A DNA stretch of 64,000 nucleotides, from contig JAZGTN010000046.1 in assembly GCA_037783415.1 (NCBI GenBank), positions 3,168,501 through 3,232,500 on the forward strand. Reading direction: 5' to 3'. Positions 23,701 to 35,700 of this stretch are shown in pieces (the first letter of the stretch is position 1; each line of letters begins with the position of its first letter). A program made the position numbers and the translations under genes. This DNA is from Leptasterias polaris (taxonomy: Eukaryota; Echinodermata; Asteroidea; Forcipulatida; Asteriidae). The notes under the pieces are model-generated. The model saw only the letters and a list, made by a program, of their open reading frames with translations. It did not search any database and was not told the origin of the DNA.

Positions 23701-26700
23701 ATTTGCGACGTCGCAAATATTTGCAATAATATTTGCGACGTCGCAAATATTTGCAAAGATATTTGCGATAATATTTGCGACGTCGCAAATATTTGCAAAG
23801 ATATTTGCGATAATATTTGCGACATCGCAAATATTTGCAAAGATATTTGCGATGTGCGATGTCCCTTCAGGGCCACCATACGTATTTGTGCTGTGGGCAA
23901 TTTTTTTCCCCTGCAACATACTTCGTCAATACAGTCAACAGTTAAGGGATAGGCTGTTCTTCCCTATCCCTTAACTGTTGACTGCAAAGCCGGCGTGTGC
24001 TGCAGAACCAAATTTGCGTGCTGTGGGGACCATGCTGGAATAAATTTCGCATCCATCGGCGTTAGAATTTATGTTGCACCCCAGCGGATAATCCATCTAA
24101 TATTTAAAAAATTCATCTGTAAGGTCTTAAATTACTTATCACGTGCTACACAAATTTGCGACCCCGTTTGACCTTGACTTCCGGTTAATGTTGGAAATTG
24201 ATATTTAATGTTTCAAAAATCACAAATCCTGAACCACATGATTGTTATCATCTATACGTCATAAGAAAGGACTCAGAAGACCCCACCAACGCTACCAAGT
24301 GTGACCTCATTTGACATTGCCTTCTGGTTCAAAACGGAAGTTGAAAACTTATATTAGAAAAAAATCATAACTTCTGAACCACATATTGGATGTTTACAAT
24401 CCATCCTTCATTTAAAAGGTCTTCATAAACTAATCACGCGCTACACAAAATGTGACCCCCTTTTACCTAGACTTCCGGTCCAAACCGGTATTGGATTGAT
24501 AAGGTATAATGTTGTTACCTATTATTAATTCAATCACTCACCACGAACACCTTGTTTTTGTAATTAACTGAATCTCTAGTTATTACTATATTATTAAAAT
24601 TAATGCAAATATGCCGGCTAGAAGCTGACTTGCGGATGCATACATAGAGTAACAAACAATAACATTTCAAAAATTCACATAACTGCACAAGGAACCACAA
24701 CAGAAATTTAAATACATTACCAAGGAACATTGAAAATGGAGCTAAAAGATTTGAAAAACTTAATAACTGTGCCAGCCAGTAAGTGTTTAAGAAATTGAGA
24801 TACTACTTTTGATGTCATTCTTCTTTTCAAATTTCAGACGGTGGTGTTAATATTGTTCCCGAGCAGCGGACACTGACAGTAAATGAAGGCGAGTCGGTCA
24901 CACTGACAATGGTGGCATTAAACACACAGACCAATGTAAACGTCAGATGGAAGCATAATGAAGACGCAATGGATGGATGGAACAATCAGCTCACGGTGTC
25001 TATTTCAAGTGTTGTCAAATCAGATGAAGGGATATATAGCTGCTTTGTGGACGGCCAAGAAAATCAACAACGCCACGGCTTAATGAGACTCATAGTACGA
25101 GGTTAGTTTGGCATTGCACCTTAAACAGACTTTGTACCAAAACGAATTGGTTCCATTCGTTTAAAATCTTGACTTTTTTGTCATCATTTATTTCAGCTTG
25201 TCCATCGGGGATGTGGGGTCTGATGTGCTTGAATGCATGTCGTCGATGCTACAATGGAGGAATATGTGATGATCACACAGGAACCTGCGTCTGTGCTCCG
25301 GGTTTCAGTGGAGATAACTGTGAAAAGGGTACGAAATTTTAATACGCAAACAAATATATTATTGTAGCCTCAGTTTCGTCCTTTCAGGTGTATACTGTAT
25401 CGTTTTTTGACAGAAAAGATCCTTTAATAAATGGTCGTTCAATTTGTTATTGCTGTGGTAACTTTATTGCGAAACATAGGAAGCCAGAATGTTTACGTGG
25501 TTATGTTTTACTGATCTTTCATCTATTTCAGTTCATGGTCGTCATGTGTTTGGTAAGAACGCTCAATACGGCTGTTCTGATAGTCATGATCCACACCACA
25601 ACGCCTGCCAGGGTCATTTGTTCTGTCTTCCTGATCCTTATGGATGCTCGTGTGCTGCAGGCTACAGGGGACTGGACTGCATGCAAGGTATAAAGTGTAG
25701 GCTCAATAACATGATAATAATAATAATAGTGATTTCTTCTATCGTTCGAATCCGTCACTCAGTGACACTCATGGTACCCCAACATTATTACCCTGGTCAC
25801 TGGGCCATTTATTTCATGCCTTAAACCATCTCAGCTCTTTTTGGAGTCAAACATTACATATGTAGCGCACTAAAGTTAACTCAATCTCAAGAACCTAGCC
25901 TGCCATCAAAGTTACCCCAGGGTGAAGTGAAGCAATTATAGTTTAAAGTGTCTTTCTCAAGGACACAAGTGTCATGACTGGGGTTCATACCCTGATGACT
26001 CAGCCACCAGAACTTGGGTCTGATGCACGAAACCGCCCAGCCACGACATAAACCAGGACAAAACGATAAGTATAATCTGCTTCAAAAGCAATTAGGAAGA
26101 TTCTCATTTAATACTCAAGATCAATCATGTTTGTTCTTTGACTTCCTTCCAGAATGCGAAGATGGGAAGTATGGTGCAGACTGCAAGCAAACATGCCGTT
26201 GTGAAAACCAAGAGACGTGTCTGAAGGATACCGGTGAATGCAACAATGGAGGAGGTGGAGGTGCGTGAACTAGCATATTATACACTCCTAAAGTGATGTC
26301 TGAAACTTTGCTTGGTGTGGAAAGTAAAATTGCGGGTACAAACGTGCATTAATCTCTTTTGGGAGGAGTGTTGGTTCTGAGTCTGACAAGAGCTGGTGTG
26401 GTCTCAACGAGTTTGAAACAGTATACTCTGTATCAGTACGAACACATGCAAAGTTTCCCTGGAAACTTATGGAATGATGAAATGTTGCAGTTAAATTGAC
26501 CTCTGCTTACATCAATGACCTTGTTTTCTTCTCTATGTACAGGGTGTGCATCCACGACATATTTTGGGAGCAACTGTCAATGTTCAAGTAAGATTGTTAC
26601 TTCTGACCAACTTTGTCCGGGCATTAACAACGAAATTAACTTATTCATTTTATTCACTTATTCACTTATTCATTATAGACACAAACTTTAGTTTGCTATT

Positions 26701-29700
26701 AGCTGCAAAGACAATACTGTAACTTTCAAGAGATACTTTTATGTGCTTCTGCAAAATCCTATGAATAAACCATACTGCCCGTTTTAGACATAGCGGTTTA
26801 TAATTATCGCTTAAACATCATAAGTCTGGACGACCACTTTAAGGTAAAGGCTACACTTCAGTGATTTGGCCAGTCGACCCAAGTCAACTGTCACAAGGGG
26901 CACGTTGCCACCTACTCCTGGGGCTGAAGCAGGGTTTACCCCTTCACAGTCCTTAAGGATGTAGGCATGGGTATTATCCACTAGGAGCCTGGCTGGTAGA
27001 GCAGAATGCACTACCTTCAAACCTTTTAAAAAGTAAATGTTATTAAAGTGCCTTGCAAAACGTTTTACCCCTTAACCTCGACATAAACCAGTCCTTGATT
27101 TCTCTTACAATTTCCCCTGAACCCGACATGGTTTTTCTGTCTCATTTTAATAGTGGTATGTGGAGAGACAGAGAAAGTTAACCATTCTTGATTCACTATT
27201 ACTATGCATTTACAAGTGAATAAGTAACCAGCTCTCAAACCAATATTTACATGAATGTGAGCATTACCATAGAAACCTCTATTGTCTGCAGTCTGTTTGG
27301 CTTACAGGGTAACAATAACCCGAATAATGACACACTTTATATTACTGACTTAATGCAATACATTATTTGGTTTAGAACCGACGGTAGCTCCAACTGATGT
27401 GCTGCATTCTGCTGAGACCGATACCAGTCTGAGTTTCTCTTGGAGTGAGCCACCGTGTGGAGGTCGAGGTGGCATCATCACAGGGTACACATATAAGCTG
27501 ACTCAAGTAGGCTCTATGCCTGACGATGTAGTAGGCCCGTCTGATACCTCAAGCACAGCGGTAAAGATCCCTGGTTTAATACCATACACTGATTACAGCT
27601 TCCAGGTTGCAGCCCGCACCAATATAGGTACTGGGCCGTTTATCAGTCTTAATGCAAGAACGGAAGAAGGAGGTATGTAGGTCCTATACCACCAATTAGC
27701 GTTTATTATTAGCCACAGATGCCCGTTGTTTAGTATATCATCTTGCAACCGATCCCGCTTGCGAAATTAATCTGGTAAGAAAAAAATGAAAGACAATTTC
27801 GTTGATGAGGTTTTCTCTCTGAGTCCATCCTTTAATCCATGCGAAAAGACAACAATTTCAAACTAATCCCCTCCATACTATTAATCATGCATTGTTAAAC
27901 ATTACTTTTATGATATTGACTTATTGAAATGAAACGATTTGATCATCTGGATTTATGTCGAGTACAACTCAGGCATCAATACTACAAGTTGCTACTGTCT
28001 ATACAAGCAGTGTCTGTGACGTGTCGTGGCCGAGCGGTCTAGGTCACCGGACCTAAGCTCTGGTGTTTTCAGCAGCAGAGTGTGGGTTCGATACCCGGTC
28101 ATGACACTTGTGCCCCTGAGCAAGGCACTTAACCATAATTGCTTCGAAAAAGTTGGGAAGGTAGTGCATTCTGCTCTACCAGCCAGGCTCCTAGTGGATG
28201 ATACCCATGCCTACATCCTTGCAGACTGTGAAGGAGGTAACCCTGTTTCAGCCCCAGGAGTAGGAGGCAACGTGCCCCTGGTGTCAATTGATTTGGGTCG
28301 ATAGCCCAAATCAGTTATGTGTAGCCCTCACCTTGAGTGGCCGTCCGTGGCCTTGTGAGTTAGGCGATATCTCATTAAAAAAAATATATATATAAAAATG
28401 TTATAATTGGTTTATTTCAACCATGCAACGAGTGACTTCCACAAATCAAGAAAAACATAACATCACCCACGTGGAAAATCCTAGCCATGCCATACTCAAT
28501 GATAGGGTCCCTTGTACCATAACACACAGTCTGAAAGGGTTGTCATTGTCAATCAACAGGTGTCGGTGACTTAGTCAGAGTGGGTGGAGAAACAAAAAAT
28601 CCTTCATTGCGCATGTACACAAATTTCCCAATTAGTTTGTACACAGGCAATATGGCGGCTGGTCAATGACACTGTTCACCACTTGGGAGTCCTTTGATGT
28701 CTTGCCGACAGTTTCTGCGGTTAGAAAATGGGAGGTAGGCCCTCACAAGCCCTCTTAACTGTTTAATTACATGTGGAAGTCATGACTGACAAGGTACCGC
28801 GTTATGATCACTTAGAAACAGGTACGGCAGGTTGCATTAACTCGTCACCCACGGGCCAACTTTCAAGATTGTTACAATAAAACACCCAATACACTCTTCA
28901 GTAGAGTTTTAATATAAATTATAATATAAGGCGAAAGTTATGGTCCTGGAAAACAATTCCCGGATAAATAAAATAAAAATTTAGGAAAATCTGCAACTTG
29001 TATTATCAGTCGAATCAAGGTGCATCTCTCGTATATTTATCTTCTTATCCTGCAAAAGTAACAAAAATAAAGTCAAAACTGATAAGAATACATTTTCATA
29101 AGAATACGTATCCCTTTCCGATAATACTAAATATGTTCAGATTCTTTGATAAAATGCTTGCTTTAAAAAAAAAGTGTGTTTATTGGTGCAAAATATATAT
29201 TAGCATAAAAACTTACTTGGTAACGAGCAACAGAGAGCTGTTGATAGTATAAAACATTGTGAGAAACGACTCCCTCTGAAGTAACGAGAAAGGGGTAATT
29301 TCTCACTAAAATGATAAGACTTCTGGCCAGAAGCCTTTTATTCCTATCTGAAAGCACACTAATTTGTACAACAAGGGTGTTTTTTCTTTCATCATTTTCT
29401 TGCAACTTCAATGACCAATTGAGCCCAAATTTTCACAGACTTGTTATTTTATGCATATGTTGGGATACACCAAGTGAGAATACTGGTCTTTGACAATTAC
29501 AAAACGTGTTCAGTGGCTTTAAATAAACAATGCTGTTATTTGCATTTTAATAGACTAAAATTGGTGAAGAGTGTTTTGAAATAAATATTGTGTTCGTCGC
29601 AGTTCCTCCTGCACCGATGGATTTCAAAGTCAGGAGTGCTGATGAGAGGTGGATAACGGTGGAGTGGACGGAACCAGATCCTCCCCATGGAGTCATAAGC

Positions 29701-32700
29701 AACTATGATATATCTTACTGGCCATCCATTGAAGATGAAGCATCAGCAACCATAACGACAAACGTTGGTGTGACGTCATTGAGCTATCGTATAGAGGGCC
29801 TCATAACAAAAGTAAATTACTTCATCAAGGTCAGTTTGTGTTTATTAACTCTATTACAAATAGTGTAGTTTTTCTCTGATAAGGTTGCAAAAAGAAACTG
29901 TTGCATGGAATGATGACAGTGAAGACGGTTTGATATTGGACATTGGGCATTTGTATATTTTGTACAGCGAATTTGACTACTTTCTATATGACCATGATAA
30001 TTATCTGATAATTTGTTTTCAAACGTACAGGTGCGCGGCAAGACGTCTGCTGGTACCGGTGTTTGGAGTGTTGCAGTCAGCGGCACAACACAAATTGGTG
30101 GTAAGAAATCTATGAACAATGTAACAACAGAACCTTGTCATTTGGTTGATGGAACACACGTCACGTGTAATAAATATACGCTCGAAAGTTTAATATTAAA
30201 AAGGCCTGCCATTAGTATTAACTAGTATATTTCGGGCATTGAACCCACAGCGTCGTTTCCAAAATAATCGTTCCCCGCCCGTTCGTCCACGTTATTTAGT
30301 AGGGGTTTTAGAACAAATCAGAGTTTCCGTTACTATTTTGTGTTGACTGTGAAAACAATTCACTCCCGACAGGGTTCTATATTTGTAAGTTAAATGACAC
30401 CAACATTTAATACAATTCGGTTGTGCGTTGTTGTATTAGTCACTCAGTGAAATTTGGCTATTCTATTTCACTCGTCTTCGCCTCGTGACATGGAATAGTC
30501 TCGTCTTCACCTCTTCATTATAATCTGCGACAATGCATTCATAAAAGCCTACATCAACTTTGTTGTATATTTATTTAAAATATCGAAATAGTTCAATATT
30601 TATAACTTGAGGAAATATCGTCAATAAACTAAACATTTACATTCCTCATTTGACTGGATTAGTGATAACCTGATTGGTTCCACAGTTCCTGCTCCGGTCA
30701 AGAATCTTCGGTCGACGGATCAAACTGATATGTCAATTACCTTGGAATGGAATCCACCGGTGAACCCAAATGGACAAATCATGAAGTACATGGTATGTAT
30801 CCTGTTACAAGTATTTCCATGGGTTATTGTCATTTTGATTGTTGATTTACACACAAAAAGACAGCAACATTTGTTAACAAGGTCGCTAAAGCATCTTTAC
30901 AACTACACTATCATTTTCAAAAAGCTAACACCACAAACAAATTGTTTCCATGAGTACATTTATAAGTGAAAGATGTGTTATGTTGCCCTTGAGGCGAAAA
31001 ATTAGCGAACCATTTTAGGCAGCTATGATTGAAAACGATTGTCATCAAGTATTTTGCAATATGTTTTCTTCAAAAATTAAGTTCAAATCAAGTTTCCATG
31101 GAAGGAAGATTCCTGTTTGTTTGAAAACAGAATTTTATTCCATGAACTATTATTAATTGGACAAGGTTAAATCTGCTGTTTAAAGTGGATAGATATGAAT
31201 TCAAAATCCTCTCAATTCAAAACACACTGATGACTAGGTGGAGTACAGAGCTGTGGAGAAACGTCACCAGGTGGATTTTACTGCAGTTACTGAGTACATG
31301 AATAAGGAACACGGGGATGAGTTAATGGTCACAATAACCAACCTCGAACCAACAACTAAATACGAGTTCAAGATTTCAGCACAAAACCAAATGTTTACCA
31401 GCGACGCAGCAGTAGTTGAAGTGTTTACCAAACCACTGGAAAGTAAGACAATACTTATTCTTAAAAGTATCTATTTCTGAGTGTTAAAGTTGATCAAAAT
31501 AAGTTTTCCCCAATAATGTACGTATAATGTTTATAAACCACACTATCAAACAATATGAAGTTTTAGTTATTTGAAAACTGGTCCTGTAATGGTAAACCAT
31601 GGAATACGTTTGTTTGGGTCTTACAAAAACATGCTTGATTCGCTTTTAGTTTGAAACTTTATTTTATATATTTGTGGGTAAATTATTCAGTGTGGTTTTA
31701 TTTTAGGTTTATTTCAATTGATAATGTGTTATTAAAGAAAGTCACGTGACAGGCAGTCATATAACCTCATTATGTTTGTATTGTTTTTAATTCTAGACCC
31801 TCCTTCACCCCCGGCACCAAGACTCGATCCAGGTGATGCCACAGATACTACGGTCACAATCAATCTAAGCCGCGTCCCCGATGATGTTTATATCACGTAA
31901 GCATTATTTATCATTACATATAGGAAAGTTAAAATAGGTGACTTGATTAAGAGCGACAGCTTTGAGAACTCCGAAAAGTTATGTTCTTCAAGATGTTATT
32001 CTCTTTATTGTAAGAGCCTCACCCTCTGCATTCGCATTCATTTTTAAAAGTACACTGCTTTCTTTTTACGCTGATGCTATAGGTCCTACGTGATTCATGT
32101 AAAGAAGATTGACACCAGAACGAAGAGAGAAGCTTTAGATCCCATCCACTATGTGGATGACTACATTGCAGCTGAACTATCCAAGCAGATGGTTCAAGAC
32201 TCGTTTGTAGTTGGAGATGGTCTTATGTATGGGGGCTACCACAATGCACCACTAGACACAGGAGCAACATACGACATTCGTGTTGGATCGGTTAGCAGAG
32301 GAAACGGGACGGTAAGTCTCTACACAATCAACAACAACGTTTTACATTATACCATTAGTTCATATGAAGCATATCTCAACTTAACTTATTTATTAATACT
32401 GTGGTGTAACTTGTTTTAGCAAATTCTAAAATCAATCCATTTCACCTTTTATTATTAAATTTAATTTTTGGCATAAACCTGCGTCCGTGGCCGCCTCGGG
32501 AAGTTCTCAGATTGCAATTGGGGCGCATTCTTGGGGTTGACGCCGTCACCTGTTCTCTTTCAATATTGCCGCTATTCTGAGCTCTGCCACTCCACTTTGT
32601 CACATTTTCTATTCATTGCTCAAAGTAGATCATTACGTGGCGTTTTTTTCATATTACTTCAATTTTTACCGTCATTTTGCAGGATGCAAGTGTGACGTAT

Positions 32701-35700
32701 TCTGAGGCAATCACAAGTAAGTCACAGCTATTAAACCGGTGGAAATCCAGTCGTATAACAGAAAAACCTATTGCCAAATGAAAATGACTGTAAACACGTG
32801 AACACAGTGTGTGATATGGACAATTATAATTTACAGTGTTATTAATATGTACATAAACCGTCACTGTTATAAGTCAATAGTTTGTATATGCCTATTTTAA
32901 TATTTGAGATATCATTGCTTACCAATTATCATTTTGTTCGAAATACATTCATCAAGAGAAACGGTGGTAACACAGCAGCAAAAGGCCTCAAACCACCACC
33001 CTTTCCCTCATCCCCGCCACCCCTAAATGCAACATGATAGGCTATGTCTGTATTATTCCTAAACTAATGGTGTATTTGAATATTTCAGGTCTTCCTAAAG
33101 CGACTGGAAACCCATTGGTTGCTCCAGTGATCATCTTCGGTCTGATAGTCCTACTTGTTGTTCCAATATTAATCATCGTGGTCCTTAAATGGAGAAAAGA
33201 CCGCAACAATTTTCTGGTTGCCTCTAGTGCACCCAGTAAAGGACTGGTAAGACAAAATATGACAAATTTTTATTTATTTTCTACAAAAGTCGTGTATTTG
33301 GAACTATAGGACGCAGAGCTGTGCAGAATTGAGATTAAACAACTCACAACACAACCAATTTGCAGAAAATGTGCGCCTACGGGCGGAATTGGCCTTTAAC
33401 CCAGTTATCGGCAAAGAAAGTTTGATTGCACAAATTTGTGTTGTCTAATTATCGTGTTACTCATCATTAACTGATAACTGTATGGCTCAATTCATTTTAC
33501 GAAGTTCATTTTGTGGCTTCCCACTGCACTGTCAACACTTCATTAACATTATTTTTTACAAAACCCCACTACTAAACAATCAAACAAAATGCCTACGAAG
33601 AACAGTAAGCAGCCTAATGAGTTTTATAATAGATAATTGAATGTTGTCTTTATGACCTGTAGGATTTGAACCAACCTGTCACCGCGAACCAACCATCAAC
33701 TGTTGTACATTTAAATGACGATAAAGATATCTACGAGGACATCGGTCTTCCCCGGTGGGCAGTCAACTGGGACATCAAATGGAATCATTTGATTGTTGAA
33801 GATACCTTACTCGGAAAAGGACACTTTGGAGAAGTACGTCTTGGTGGAATTAAGATGAAAGGAAAGGTTACAAAAGCAGCCATCAAAATGCTCAAAGGTC
33901 AGGAGTAGTTGAGTTTGTCATTAAAGAAAAAGAAATAATTAATCCGGTCAAAGTACACAATCAAATCCTATAATGTTAACAAGGGCCTACTACTTTACAT
34001 TTTGAAGTCAAAACAAGTTGCCCGTTTATTGTTTTATAAAGTGATTTCGTTTTTATGATTTTCAGATGGGTCCCCCAAGAATGCTGCCGAGGATTTCCTG
34101 AAGGAGTTTCAGACAATGACTTTAATCAAAGCCCATCCAAATGTTGTTGGTCTCTTGGGGGCGTCTTATAATGAAGGTGTGTTTTTAATCTCATTGTTTC
34201 GTATTTGATAAAGCTTATATAGATCGATATACAATGCAATTCAATTTATCAATTTGGGTATTGAACCTAAAGCCAAATAGAAGTTGTCAGTAAAGTTCAA
34301 AGAAATGTTTTTGGAATGTTTTATTTATTTTATTTTTTTGCACCAAGGAATTCTGTACGTTGCTTTGGAGTTTGTTCCTGGTGATAACCTTCGTAACTTT
34401 TTGCGTAAAAATCGCCAAATTCAGCTACGACAGGAGCAGTCTACATACAAGGCGTCTCCTGTTACGATGTCACAATTGCTGAAGTTTGGTGAAGACGTTG
34501 CTAAAGGAATGCAGCATCTCTCTGACGCAGGGGTAAGTTATTTTGAAGTATTGTTGTATCCCAATCATTATACATTAGTATAAGATTGAACTTACCAAAT
34601 TGTAATGTGCAAAATATTTCTAACTATAGATGACAAATTGTATTACTGTTCCTGTAGATAATTCACCGTGATTTGGCCGCAAGGAACATACTTCTTGGGG
34701 AAGAGTTGACTGCCAAGGTTTCTGATTTTGGACTATCTAGAGGAGAAGACGTCTATGTACAGGAATCTAAGGTGAACAGTTGTAGATGGAAATTCACTGA
34801 GTATTATTCTCATTTATGTTGATTCGTATGATTTTGATTTCGATTTTTCAGCCATTGTTGATCCACTGCAGTATGAAGGCCTCAGGATGATGTCTCCAAA
34901 TGTTTCTATTTTGTTCTTGATACCAACTGACAGTCCCCAAGTATTAGTGCAGTCTATCCATCTCTTTCTCAGGTGCCCTCTATTCCGTTTGTTCCCACAA
35001 TGGTGTACAGTGATTTATTGCTGAGCTCCAATGGTTATCTGTTCTGCGGCTATGTGTCGTGCCCAGCCACATTTTCTCCTTTTCCACTGTTTTGAAGATG
35101 TCAATAACTTTAGTGTGTTGATTCATATAACGGTAATGATAATATTGAATAACCTTTAAGTCATGCGCGGTAAATGTGGACGGTCGCCTACGACAGTATA
35201 TTATACATGTTATACATGTTATACATTGTTATGGTTAATTTTAGTCAAATAAAGATTTTTTTAGTGAAGAGAACTAGAAATTGTCTAAAAATGAAAGACA
35301 TTTTCTAGGTGTAAACCTCCATTATTGTTTCTAATGTCGTTAGTGCGTATTATTCTTGCATTGCAACATTAAGATAAACACAATTGCTTTCTTGTACAGT
35401 TTAGTTTTAAGTTCAGACAACAAATATCTAGAAAATATTGTTGTTATTTTTGGTTGTCATTATGTATTTCTAACCATAAATCTCATGCCTTGATGCAATA
35501 TTCTCAGCTGTGCATTCTTTTATTTTAGACCCGGATTCCTGTTCGCTGGTTGGCCATTGAATCCTTGACGCACCGACGTTATATCTCTAAAAGTGACGTG
35601 TAAGTCAACACTCATGAATTATTCATTAATGGAACTCTTAGGGCCTATTACTTAACCATTATAGTGGAAGCAAACAGCAATAGCTGAGCTATATTATGAG

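Larger units (their letters stand above)
22730..24500. repeat. Degenerate repeat array in Tie intron 5
   Basis: The combination 'gacttccggtt', 'ggaagttgaaaa', 'aaatcataa' and 'tgaaccac' recurs at about 23140, 24170, 24310 and 24470, with spacing drift. The array is split by the foldback element at 23439-23880. Paired 'gatgacgtcatc'-like sequences lie at 22755 and 22990. No gene is seen. Confidence 0.5.

Noticed and set aside
23439..23880. Long open frames in all six frames rich in '[10 protein letters not shown]'-type residues
   Set aside because: They follow from a palindromic nine-base repeat without stop words. Frames open on both strands at once show that it is not coding.
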